Of a stretch of 64,000 nucleotides of DNA, positions 35,487 through 43,634 are shown in pieces (position 1 is the first letter of the stretch; every line of letters starts with the position of its first letter). The translations under genes and the position numbers were made by a program. Origin of the DNA: Algoriphagus hitonicola (GTDB lineage: Bacteria; Bacteroidota; Bacteroidia; Cytophagales; Cyclobacteriaceae); the NCBI RefSeq assembly GCF_900113375.1, contig NZ_FOPC01000002.1:186001-250000 (forward strand), given 5' to 3'. The notes under the pieces were generated by a model. It saw nothing but the letters and a program-made list of their open reading frames with translations. It was not told the DNA's origin and did no database searches.

Positions 35487-36695
35487 ATGCATAAATCAAA
35501 AACCTTACTCATCCTTTTTACCCTTTGCTCTTTGGCCTTAAAAGCTCAAGATAAATCTAAAAATGTAAGTCAAACTAGCACCTATCAATCCTATACCGAG
35601 GTTCGCGCTATTGAAAATCCAGATTCACTGTTAATCAAAGCCCGCGAACTTTTAAAACAAGACAAGCAATTTGCACCAGCCTGGGTCTTGATTGGAAAAG
35701 CCTACAATACTAAATCACAAATGCCGCATCCCAAAAAGGAGGTTTTTGCGGATTCGGCAAAAATAGCGGCTCAAAAAGCCCTGGAATTGGATCCGGAATC
35801 ACCTGAAGCCTTATCCTTTGCGGCTTTACAGGATTTTCTCAATGGTAAGATTGCTTCAAGTCGAAATTATCAATATGCATTAAATACAACACTTACAATT
35901 TCGCGAGGCCTAAGCTTTAATAACCTAAACGAGGGCCGTTTAACAGAAGCATACAAATGGTCAGATGCTAGCTTTACAGCCTATCCGGATGCTTCTTGGG
36001 CGCTTCGGTATCATGGAGTTGTTGCCTATACATTGGGGTTTTACGAAGAAGCTGAACATTGTTATCAAAAAATCATTTCCTCTGCCAAAAATATTGACTT
36101 GGATGCCCATTACAAATTGGCGCATTTATACCTAGCTACCAACCAAAACACTAAAGCCACGGAACAATATGAACTGTTTAGAAAAAGGCGCTATTACGCT
36201 GAAAACCGGATGCATCTCAGTTCTTTTCTTTTTGCTTCACAATTGGGAGTATTTCTAGGAAAATATGAAGAAGCACTGGAAGACCTCAATTTATTTCTGG
36301 AAGAAACCCACAATTACTGGGTACCACCCCAGGTGTTTGGCTATCAGCTTACCACCCTAATGGCCCTTTTACAGCAGAAAGCAGGAAAAGATATTGAATC
36401 TAAAACTGCGCTATCACAAAGCCAGAAAAAAGCCGAAGCACTCCTTGCGCAAGGCAATGAAGGCTATGGCGTACAGCTCGATTTGGCTGCGGTTTATGCC
36501 TTAGAAGGCAACAATGAAAAAGCAATGCAACATTTATCGAAAGCTGTTGAAAAAGGCTTTCGAGATGCAGAATGGCTCAAGCGTAACCCACTTTTCGAAT
36601 CTGTAAAAGAGACAGACCAATTCAATACATTGCTACAGCAAATTGGTGCTTTCGTAATAACTGATACTGAAAAAATTAACTCGATAAGAAAATGA
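35487..36695 (+). CDS. Secreted tetratricopeptide-repeat protein
   Basis: 402 residues with a signal peptide (MHKSKTLLILFTLCSLALKAQ). TPR-like helices cover most of the mature chain, for example APAWVLIGKAYNTKSQM, AHYKLAHLYLATNQNTKATE and LDLAAVYALEGNNEKAMQHL, the last with the motif usual in repeats near bacterial regulators. Its stop overlaps the ATG of the hydrolase-like gene by four bases, so the two are coupled and their products may bind each other. Part of the gene has lower GC than its neighbours. Confidence 0.8.
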   Translation: MHKSKTLLILFTLCSLALKAQDKSKNVSQTSTYQSYTEVRAIENPDSLLIKARELLKQDKQFAPAWVLIGKAYNTKSQMPHPKKEVFADSAKIAAQKALELDPESPEALSFAALQDFLNGKIASSRNYQYALNTTLTISRGLSFNNLNEGRLTEAYKWSDASFTAYPDASWALRYHGVVAYTLGFYEEAEHCYQKIISSAKNIDLDAHYKLAHLYLATNQNTKATEQYELFRKRRYYAENRMHLSSFLFASQLGVFLGKYEEALEDLNLFLEETHNYWVPPQVFGYQLTTLMALLQQKAGKDIESKTALSQSQKKAEALLAQGNEGYGVQLDLAAVYALEGNNEKAMQHLSKAVEKGFRDAEWLKRNPLFESVKETDQFNTLLQQIGAFVITDTEKINSIRK

Positions 36696-37783
36696 AAAAG
36701 CCCTTATTTTTAATCTTTTGCTTTTTAGTAGCCTCATTGTCTCTATACTCACAAGAATCAACTTCGGTTTCATTCACTGAAAAGTTCATTAATGTCAAAG
36801 ATCACAACATCCATTACCTCGACTTCGGCGGCGAAGGCATACCGGTAATTCTTATCCCATCGGGTACCTGGAATGCCGAAGTCTATCGGGATTTTGGACC
36901 ATTTTTGAATGATAACAACCAAGTGTTTGCTATTACTATGCCCGGTTACGGCAAGTCGGAAGGAGATCGCTATGATGTGCCCAGCCAGGGCGATTACCTG
37001 ATTGGATTTTTGGATGCATTAAAACTGGAGAAGGCGGTCTTTATTGGAAATTCTTCTGCAACAGCGGAAATCACCTATTTGGCAGAAAACTATCCAAACC
37101 GTGTTGCAGGAGTGGTGTACCTGTCGGGACTTTCTACGCCTTGGGTTTGGGACATCATGAACGAAAAGGATCCCCATCAGACAAATAAAATGTACACCCG
37201 CTACGCCTATTCAGAAGACCCTATTGATGCATTAAATGAAGGTGGGAAACAGAGCAACTCTAGAAAAAACAAGGCAGAGGAGATATTGGCAGCCCGATCA
37301 ACCTATCGCCCAAAGCATTTTACTGAAGATATTATCATTAATGTACCGGCTTTATTTTTCACCAATAAGGATGGACGATTAGGGTATGAAAAGGATGTGG
37401 CCGCCTTGCTGGTGGCAGGTTCTCCGCTGATGGATGAGGTGCGGCAAAGTTTTCCCCCTTCCCCTTTTCGGGATGATTTAGACCGCAGGGTTACTGATCC
37501 GGAATATCGGGCTGCGCAGTTTGACCGGATGAAGGATTCCAGCGCAAGAGCCTTTTTTTACAAACTCGCAGCAGATACGGTGATGCAGCGTGAGGTCCTG
37601 GATTTTCAAATCGAGACGGTTTATCCGGCCTTGATTGCCGCTCAGGATCGGATGAAAAAAGCCTTTGGGGCAAATGCACAGCTGGTGAAACTGGATACAC
37701 CCATTGTGGTTGATTATGCCTATCGGGATGCACCGGAATTGATTTTGGGAGATCTAATTGAGTTTTTAAAGGAATTGGATTAA
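36692..37783 (+). CDS. Secreted alpha/beta-hydrolase-fold protein with incomplete catalytic set
   Basis: 363 residues with a signal peptide (to about 20). The fold is clear: INVKDHNIHYLDFGGEGIPV, ITMPGYGKSEGD and a nucleophile elbow GNSSA at 119-123 (Ser121) in place of GxSxG. The usual oxyanion HG is replaced by PSG, and in the C-terminal region before the conserved APELI the catalytic His is not present (DYAYRD). It may have little or altered hydrolase activity. Its ATG overlaps the TPR gene stop. A third copy of the palindrome follows its stop by five bases. Confidence 0.75.
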   Translation: MKKPLFLIFCFLVASLSLYSQESTSVSFTEKFINVKDHNIHYLDFGGEGIPVILIPSGTWNAEVYRDFGPFLNDNNQVFAITMPGYGKSEGDRYDVPSQGDYLIGFLDALKLEKAVFIGNSSATAEITYLAENYPNRVAGVVYLSGLSTPWVWDIMNEKDPHQTNKMYTRYAYSEDPIDALNEGGKQSNSRKNKAEEILAARSTYRPKHFTEDIIINVPALFFTNKDGRLGYEKDVAALLVAGSPLMDEVRQSFPPSPFRDDLDRRVTDPEYRAAQFDRMKDSSARAFFYKLAADTVMQREVLDFQIETVYPALIAAQDRMKKAFGANAQLVKLDTPIVVDYAYRDAPELILGDLIEFLKELD

Positions 37784-37788
37784 GTAAA

Positions 37789-37806
37789 ATCCCTGAATTC
37801 AGGGAT
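37789..37806. promoter_or_regulatory. 18-bp perfect palindrome, copy 3
   Basis: ATCCCTGAATTCAGGGAT a third time, five bases after the stop of the hydrolase-like gene and before a convergent gene. No promoter role is obvious at this site, so the palindrome may also mark a cassette boundary or act as a short hairpin (seven-base stem, AATT loop). Confidence 0.55.
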
Positions 37807-37932
37807 ATTAAGATAATTCAAGGACTTTTGAGAAAATATTAAACGAACTATCAGGTCACAAACAAGCAGATATATGTTTGAAATAGAAAAGAGAAAACCA
37901 AAATCAAAAAAATGCAATAGGGAAATAAACAA

Positions 37933-39198
37933 TCACTTTTCCCCATTAACCCTTGCCAAGTTCTTTTTAAATATACCTAAATCGTTGTGTTGACTTTTTT
38001 CTCCCAGCAAGACCGCTTTTTCATAATAGGCTACAGCCTCTTGTGTCTTTCCCAAGGCGACCAATCCGTCACCCATACTGTCATAAACATTCGCTGAATT
38101 CGGGTTTCGATTCAAATTATAGGTAAATAAAGCCAAAGCATGGGCTGGTTGATCTTTGCGAAGCTGATCGTAGCCGAGCATATTAATCGTTGCCTCAGGA
38201 ATTTTCCCGGAAGCAGTGTGCATCTCCAATCCTTCCAGGTATTTGGCGAATCGCTCGGAATCATACAGTTGAGCGGCCTTCACCAATTTTTTAGCCGGAT
38301 CCCCATAATACTTTGATAGAATGGAGGAAGCGATTTTTTCCGGTTCTTGTAGATGTAGGTAATGCGAATAATTGGACAGAAGGACCATTTCTGAATCTTC
38401 GCTATTCAAAATCTGAGTCGTAAATTCAGCGATTCGGTTCTTGTGGAGCAGATTGACCATTTGCAGGTAATCAACTGATAGTTTTGGCTCAAAAGGATTT
38501 TCCATAAAGACTACTTGCTTGCCTCCTGCGAGAATTGCGGATGGAATTTTTGGAAAATCATATAGCTCAGACTTCCTCCTTTCACCTTTTGCAAAATCAA
38601 ACATGACTTGAGCTTCCTTCTTTATTCCTTCTGGTGCTTGTTGAAATCTTTTCTTTCGAAGATCAAAATACTCCCTGGCGACTTTCTCCCCATCCCAGCC
38701 CTCTTTGTCAAAAATGGCAACCATTTTTTCAAAGCTGGAAGACTCATCCACCGGATCTAGGTAAACCATCCCTTCTACCTGTTCGGGATAAGATTGGGCA
38801 AAATCCTTAATCAAAATGCCTCCCCATCCATGTCCTACCAAAATATAAGGTGGCTCTAGGTTCAATTCTGTGAGAAGGTTTTTGAGTTGTCGGGTTCGAT
38901 TTTCGGGAGTTGGCAATTCCTCAAAAGAATCAGATTGGCCAATGCCTGCTCGATCATAAGCCAGCACGGGGGTGTTCTTGCCTAAAAGGTCGATAACTTT
39001 ATTCCAAGTTTCGGCATTGGAGGCATGATTGCTTTCCAGAATAATCAGGGGTTGCCCTAATTTTCTGTTTTTATCTCCCATCAATAAATAATGGATGGAT
39101 TTACCGTCGACGAGAATAGACTCTCCTTTTGTTTGTGCTAGGCAAACGTTAGCCGCAAAGAAAATTAAGACAACTATTATTGAAATAACCTTTTTCAT
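37933..39198 (-). CDS. Secreted alpha/beta-hydrolase-fold protein fused to TPR repeats; nucleophile Ser absent
   Basis: 421 residues from the ATG at 39198, which gives a clean signal peptide (MKKVISIIVVLIFFAANVCL). An in-frame ATG at 39300 exists only because a dispersed repeat abuts the gene. The N-terminal two thirds have an alpha/beta-hydrolase fold (VLAYDRAGIGQSDSFEEL). At the nucleophile elbow the sequence is VGHGWGG, with Gly124 where Ser is expected. A His remains in SNYSHYLHLQEPE. About residues 330-415 form TPR repeats (PNSANVYDSMGDGLVALGKT). This matches, as one chain, the TPR plus hydrolase pair encoded just upstream. Its activity is doubtful. Confidence 0.78.
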   Translation of the reverse strand: MKKVISIIVVLIFFAANVCLAQTKGESILVDGKSIHYLLMGDKNRKLGQPLIILESNHASNAETWNKVIDLLGKNTPVLAYDRAGIGQSDSFEELPTPENRTRQLKNLLTELNLEPPYILVGHGWGGILIKDFAQSYPEQVEGMVYLDPVDESSSFEKMVAIFDKEGWDGEKVAREYFDLRKKRFQQAPEGIKKEAQVMFDFAKGERRKSELYDFPKIPSAILAGGKQVVFMENPFEPKLSVDYLQMVNLLHKNRIAEFTTQILNSEDSEMVLLSNYSHYLHLQEPEKIASSILSKYYGDPAKKLVKAAQLYDSERFAKYLEGLEMHTASGKIPEATINMLGYDQLRKDQPAHALALFTYNLNRNPNSANVYDSMGDGLVALGKTQEAVAYYEKAVLLGEKSQHNDLGIFKKNLARVNGEK

Positions 39199-39300
39199 GT
39201 GATTATAATTTTTCTTTAAGGCCACATGGAATCTTCGCATGGATTCCCCGATACATCGGGGCATCCCAGTGTGTGTCGCTTGCGTCGTGCTCGGTTTCAT
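39199..39300 (-). repeat. Start-codon-abutting dispersed repeat, copy C
   Basis: On the minus strand this 102-base unit begins ATGAAACCGAGC, contains the palindrome CCCCGATGTATCGGGG and a GGAATC/GATTCC hairpin, and ends ATTATAATCAC directly before the ATGAAA of the hydrolase-TPR gene. It is closely related to two units at 45438 and 45561. It is open to translation in frame with the gene, which creates a false longer start. Confidence 0.75.
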
Positions 39301-39525
39301 AACAAATTGATTTAAAGCATTCTAGTTACAAAATATTTTTAAAAAATCTACTAATTTTAACTTCTTTTACTAATGAATAGTAGATCATTTAAGAGTGTAA
39401 GTTTGTTTTTCTCTGATTTACCATGGATGGCCAAAAACTTATTTGCCGCATAGGAAGGAACACTTTCACTTAATTAATAGACTGTAAGTTTCCAGTTGTG
39501 CTCCAAACACGAACTTCAGGGATAT
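39301..39525. other. Intergenic region without a recognised gene
   Basis: About 225 AT-rich bases between the repeat upstream of the hydrolase-TPR gene and the end of the permease gene. I see no frame, terminator or promoter that I can support. An imperfect hairpin sits around TTTACTAATGAATAGTAGAT near 39366-39385. Confidence 0.4.
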
Positions 39526-40746
39526 TCAAACCACAAATCCCCAAACCAACATTCCCCCAGCCAACCAAACATAGGCTATGTAGGCCAAATAAGTCAAAAT
39601 CTTCTCCAGCAAGGCACTTTTGGGCGCCATTTCCATATGGTGCATCACGCCTTTTCCCTTGACATATCCCAAGTAAACCAGTACAGCCGTTAGCCCCAAA
39701 AAGAACAGGTTGAAGAAAAAGGTGTAGTCAACCGCAAAGTGTTCACGATCAGTAATATCCAACGAGCTTAGGTCCGGTAAGTGACCCATCCATTCGAAGA
39801 CATAGTGCAAAAACAAGGCTGTTCCGATCAAAGAAGAAAAAAGCAAAAACAAAATAAACAGGGACATCTTCCAACCATAGTAAGTGGCGTTGATTCGCAG
39901 CACCGGAAAGACCACCAAATCACTAAAGATAAAAGCCATCACCCCGGCAAAACTCACTCCTTTACCGAAGAGCAAGGCAGCCAATGGAATATTTCCCATC
40001 GAACCGATAAAAGTCAGAAAAGCCGCTACGGGACCGATGACGGTATGCTGCAGCAAGGTCAAAAACGAAAAAGAGTCGGCATTTTCGCCCGTGTTGATAA
40101 ATAAAGAATGAAAAAAAGAATCGGGTACAAAACCCGCTACGATCCCCGCAATCGTGAATCCAATGGTCACATCTTTCCAGACCATTTTCCACTCCATCAC
40201 ATACTGCTTACCCACCTTGGCCCAGTTTTCAGAAGATTGGATTCGCTTTTTTAGGGACTGGTCCGATTTATCATCTGCTTCGGCTTTGCCTAAATTTTTT
40301 CTGGCTTGTTCGATCAGTTTCTTGGGTTTAATCACCCGAATCAAAAACCAGGATATCAAAATCAACAAGGCTCCTCCGACATATTCACCAACGACAAACT
40401 GCCAGCCCAGAAAGATGGAAATTACTATTCCCAGCTCGATCACCAAATTGGTCGAAGCCAGAAGAAAAGCCATGGCAGCGGAAAAACTGGCTCCTTTTTG
40501 AAATAAGGATTTGGTGGTGGCCAAAGCTGAAAAACTACAGGAACTGGAAATAAAACCGAAGAATGTACCCAAGACCATACTTTTGCCACCACTGTCTCCC
40601 ATAGTTTTTTGCATGCGTTGCTCGGTTACGAAGATTTGGATCAGCGAACTCAGCGCATAACCCAAAATAAAAGCCCAAAGGGCCATCCAAAAAAATCCCA
40701 AACTGGTGTAGGCCGATTGGGCCCAGTTTTCTAAAAACTTGTCCAT
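39526..40746 (-). CDS. ArsP/DUF318-type permease
   Basis: 406 residues with about eight membrane helices in two halves separated by a charged loop (about 145-195). The motif FGFISSSCSFSALATTKSLF, with SSSCSF, is the family signature of the DUF318 (ArsP_1) permeases, and GNIPLAALLFGKGVSFAGVM in the second half is its counterpart. Some members export trivalent organoarsenicals, while many have no known substrate. No arsenic genes are adjacent. It is a single gene with its own upstream region, and the region holds no clear promoter match. Confidence 0.8.
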   Translation of the reverse strand: MDKFLENWAQSAYTSLGFFWMALWAFILGYALSSLIQIFVTEQRMQKTMGDSGGKSMVLGTFFGFISSSCSFSALATTKSLFQKGASFSAAMAFLLASTNLVIELGIVISIFLGWQFVVGEYVGGALLILISWFLIRVIKPKKLIEQARKNLGKAEADDKSDQSLKKRIQSSENWAKVGKQYVMEWKMVWKDVTIGFTIAGIVAGFVPDSFFHSLFINTGENADSFSFLTLLQHTVIGPVAAFLTFIGSMGNIPLAALLFGKGVSFAGVMAFIFSDLVVFPVLRINATYYGWKMSLFILFLLFSSLIGTALFLHYVFEWMGHLPDLSSLDITDREHFAVDYTFFFNLFFLGLTAVLVYLGYVKGKGVMHHMEMAPKSALLEKILTYLAYIAYVWLAGGMLVWGFVV

Positions 40747-40854
40747 AGGTTTGATTTGAGTTTCGACTTCCTTTTAAGTTAAAGAAAATCTGGTAAAGTC
40801 CAAAAATGGATCAATAGCATGCTCATAAAGGCTATTAAGTAAAATCAAGTTTTT

Positions 40855-40923
40855 GTCAGGCTAAGCGGAGTCGTTGTCAGGCTGAGCAGAGTCGAAGCCA
40901 GGCCGAGCAGAGTCGAAGCCCCC
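40855..40923 (-). repeat. Tandem copies of a 21-24-bp repeat at the 3' end of the GIY-YIG gene
   Basis: Three units of the kind GTCAGGCTGAGCAGAGTCGAAGCC run head to tail. On the minus strand they encode the last 20 residues of the GIY-YIG protein (GFDSARPGFDSAQPDNDSA). Related units lie at 41450-41472 (inverted), 41529-41575 and, decayed, at 43481-43506. Confidence 0.75.
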
Positions 40924-41232
40924 ACGATAATTTTTATGCGAAGTCTCGTTTTTACATTTTGCTAATGCCCGTAAAGACTCCCAATTATTTTTGATCAAAG
41001 CTATTTTTTTCTTCCTACTCCATCCTTTAACCTGTTTCTCAAAAGAAATAGCTTCACGTACATCAGCAAAATCTTGATTAAAAACCAATTTTAAAGGTCT
41101 TCTAGAATATGTGTAGCATTTTGGATCAATACCGGTTTGATGTTCTCCAAATCGTCTCTCAAGATCATTTGTAATCCCTGTATAAAATGAATTATCTGAA
41201 CAACTTAAAATATAGACGAAATATTTCTTCAA
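40861..41232 (-). CDS. GIY-YIG (UvrC/Slx1-like) nuclease-domain protein with repeat-derived tail
   Basis: 123 residues. The start MKKYFVYILSCSDNSFYTGI carries the YVYIL and YTGIT forms of the GIY-YIG motif, with Arg in DLERRFGEH. The rest of the domain (GRRPLKLVFNQDF-like, EKQVKGWSRKKKIALIKNN) matches the small solitary proteins common in Bacteroidota. The last 20 residues come from the dispersed repeat that has invaded the 3' end. The biological role of these solitary domains is unknown, and nuclease activity has not generally been shown. It lies between two transporter genes. Confidence 0.85.
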   Translation of the reverse strand: MKKYFVYILSCSDNSFYTGITNDLERRFGEHQTGIDPKCYTYSRRPLKLVFNQDFADVREAISFEKQVKGWSRKKKIALIKNNWESLRALAKCKNETSHKNYRGGFDSARPGFDSAQPDNDSA

Positions 41233-41577
41233 AATTTTAAGAACTGAAAAGGAATACTTTAAATTAAAATCAAAGACCTAAAAATCAAATAATTGAGTTG
41301 AAATTTTGAGTAGTTTTTGCTTTAATGTTGGATTGAAAGGTCCTCACAATTTAAGATTTCCCTCATATTGTTGCTCGGATTGATACAGTTTTCCGGTCAA
41401 CATTATTCAATCATTGGTTGCGTTCCGAAATCTGTACGAGATCGAAAAGTCCTCGACTCCGCTCGGACTGACACAGTTTTCCAGACCAACCTTTGTTGGT
41501 AGATTTTCAACATCTGAGCAGAGCCCTTGTCAGGCCGAGCAGAGCCATTGTCAGGCTGAGCGGAGTCGAAGCCCCAA
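41233..41577. repeat. Intergenic region with inverted and direct copies of the GTCAGGC repeat
   Basis: About 345 bases with no supported gene. An inverted unit lies at 41450-41472 (TCCTCGACTCCGCTCGGACT and on) followed by ACACAGTTTTCC. A weaker copy with the same flank is at about 41371-41396, so the duplicated stretch is longer than the core. Two direct units occupy 41529-41575, just past the SulP stop. The short frame reading through these units has no family resemblance and is not called. Confidence 0.65.
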
Positions 41578-43110
41578 TTATGCAAACTCATCCGTCAGCA
41601 CCTTATAGGTAGGATCCTCCATAATATTCACATCGATAATTTGATCAGCCCGGGCCAACAATCGACGGCAATCTGGGCTCAAATGCTTCAGGTGAACTTT
41701 TTTACCCACTTTCATATAGCGCTCGGTAATTTTATTCAAAGCCTCAATCGCCGACATATCCACGACCCGACTTTCAGCAAAATCAATCACGATCTCATCC
41801 GGATCATTCAATACATCAAATTTCTCATTGAATGCCGCCACCGAACCAAAAAAAAGTGGGCCATACATTTCATAATGTTTAACCCCGTTTCTATAGATAT
41901 GCTTGCGGGCACGGATACGTTTGGCATTGTCCCAGGCAAAAAACAAGGCTGCCAAAATCACTCCGATCAATACCGCCAAAGCCAAATTATGAAGTACCGC
42001 CGTGATCATGGTGACTAAAAACATCAGGAAAATATCTTTCTTCGGCATCTTGGTGATGGTGCGAATACTAGCCCATTCAAAGGTCCCGATGGCCACCATA
42101 ATCATCAGACCAGTCAAGGCTGCCATGGGTACCTGCTCAATCAAACTGGAGCCAAAGACAATAAATACCAACAACATTACTGCGGCCACAATCCCCGAAA
42201 GTCGAGCTCTCGCCCCTGAGGACACGTTGATCAAACTTTGACCGATCATCGCGCAGCCACCCATTCCTGAGAAAAATCCCGAAGCCACGTTCGCCACGCC
42301 CTGGGCTACCGCTTCCTTATTACTTCGACCGCGGGTTTCGGTAATCTCATCGACAATATTTAAGGTCAAAAGCGACTCGATTAATCCCACACCTGCCATG
42401 ATCGCCGCATAAGGAAAAATAATCTGAAGCGACGCTAGGTTAAAGGGAATAGCAGGAATATGAAAAGGAGGAAATCCACCTTTGATGCTGGCAATATCGC
42501 CCACAGTCTTGGTGTCGATCCCCAAGGCAAGCACCAATCCAAAAACGACCACAATAGCCGTCAAAGAAGCGGGAACTGCCTTAGTCAATTTGGGCAATCC
42601 CCAAATAATCAGCATGGTCAAAAGTACCAAACCCAATAAAATGTAGAGTGGCGTTCCGGTCAGCCAATTTCCATCCATGCCTTTAAACTGATCCAATTGG
42701 GACATGAAAATGATGATTGCCAAACCATTGACAAAACCAAAAATCACCGGATGGGGTACCAAGCGGATCAATTTTCCCAGACGAAGTGAACCTGCCAAAA
42801 TCTGGATGAGCCCCGATAAAACCACCGCTGCAAAGACATATTCGACTCCATGAGTAGCCGCTAAAGTCACAATGACCACGGCAATCGCCCCGGTTGCTCC
42901 TGAGATCATCCCAGGCCTGCCACCCAGAATGGAAGTGACCAAACCCATCACAAAAGCGGCATACAAGCCAGTCAAGGGAGAAAGCCCGGCGATTAGCGCA
43001 AAAGCGACTGCCTCTGGAATCAAGGCCAACGCCACAGTCAGGCCGGAAAGAATCTCGGTTTTGTAATCTACGCGTTGGCTAAAGTCAAATAGATTGAAAT
43101 ACTTTTTCAT
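41578..43110 (-). CDS. SulP-family inorganic anion transporter
   Basis: 510 residues from the ATG at 43110 (MKKYFNLFDFSQRVDYKTEI). The frame stays open to 43293, but those extra residues are not family-like. It has about 12 membrane helices with the SulP signature near the start (EAVAFALIAGLSPLTGLYAA) and GMGGCAMIGQSLINVSSGAR in the middle. A STAS domain at about 400-505 follows. Members carry sulfate, bicarbonate or other anions, usually with Na+ or H+. No sulfate or carbonic-anhydrase gene is nearby, so the substrate is open. A -7 promoter match lies about 140 bases upstream. Confidence 0.92.
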   Translation of the reverse strand: MKKYFNLFDFSQRVDYKTEILSGLTVALALIPEAVAFALIAGLSPLTGLYAAFVMGLVTSILGGRPGMISGATGAIAVVIVTLAATHGVEYVFAAVVLSGLIQILAGSLRLGKLIRLVPHPVIFGFVNGLAIIIFMSQLDQFKGMDGNWLTGTPLYILLGLVLLTMLIIWGLPKLTKAVPASLTAIVVVFGLVLALGIDTKTVGDIASIKGGFPPFHIPAIPFNLASLQIIFPYAAIMAGVGLIESLLTLNIVDEITETRGRSNKEAVAQGVANVASGFFSGMGGCAMIGQSLINVSSGARARLSGIVAAVMLLVFIVFGSSLIEQVPMAALTGLMIMVAIGTFEWASIRTITKMPKKDIFLMFLVTMITAVLHNLALAVLIGVILAALFFAWDNAKRIRARKHIYRNGVKHYEMYGPLFFGSVAAFNEKFDVLNDPDEIVIDFAESRVVDMSAIEALNKITERYMKVGKKVHLKHLSPDCRRLLARADQIIDVNIMEDPTYKVLTDEFA

Positions 43111-43634
43111 CAAGATAAAATAGGATTGATTAGGTGGGAATGAGTAAGTGCAAGAATGCAGATAAAGGGCATTTTTCCGAAAGAGATTCAGAAAGAAATC
43201 AAAAATTAATGTGGCCCGTTTGCTAGCATAAAGAATTTCATTGCGCTGCAAAGGTAAGACAAATATGCTTACCAAAGAATATTTTGTACTCAAGGGAAAT
43301 GGGGCTTAGGCGGTGAGTCCCTGAAAATCAGTTCTATTTTCACACGCAATCGATTACAGAATCGCGAAGAAAAATGCTTTTCCTTCGGGTTTGATTTGAA
43401 ATAATTCCCGAACAGGATATAAGCGTGCACTTCGTTTCGAATCTCTCCTTTCTCAAGCAATTCGTGAATCACAAGCCGTGATCAGGCTTAGCGCAGTCTA
43501 AGCCCGCAACTTTTAAATTGAATCAGTGAAAAACGGTTGAAGAATTCTAATGGAGAAGAATCACTTTTTAGGAAAACATTGAATTTGTTAAGTTCGCCTA
43601 ACACGCTACATTTGAACATCCATTCAAATCTATT
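43111..43634. other. Divergent intergenic region between sulP and trkH
   Basis: About 520 bases. It holds the promoter of trkH (43584-43614), a -7 match for the SulP gene (43249-43256, CAAAGGTA, read as TACCTTTG on the minus strand) and one decayed copy of the GTCAGGC repeat at 43481-43506. A 60-codon minus-strand frame (43290-43472) has no recognised relative. It could be a remnant but is not called as a gene. Confidence 0.5.
43584..43614 (+). promoter_or_regulatory. Predicted promoter of trkH
   Basis: TTTG (43584-43587), a 19-base spacer and TACATTTG (43607-43614) match the Bacteroidota consensus TTTG-N19-TAnnTTTG exactly. The trkH TTG start codon is 20 bases downstream, which supports that start. 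Confidence 0.75.

Noticed and set aside
37873..37992. Short plus-strand frame after the third palindrome
   Set aside because: Its second half lies opposite the convergent hydrolase-TPR gene, and the codon pattern does not look coding.
39199..39300. In-frame N-terminal extension of the hydrolase-TPR gene
   Set aside because: The extension is encoded by the dispersed repeat also found before trkA, and the signal peptide begins at the ATG at 39198.
41403..41591. Minus-strand frame of 62 codons
   Set aside because: It is made of the dispersed GTCAGGC-type repeat units and overlaps the end of the SulP gene. It has no relatives that I recognise.
43290..43472. Minus-strand frame of 60 codons between sulP and trkH
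   Set aside because: No family resemblance, rare start context, and it lies in a region with a decayed repeat. It may be a remnant but cannot be supported as a gene.
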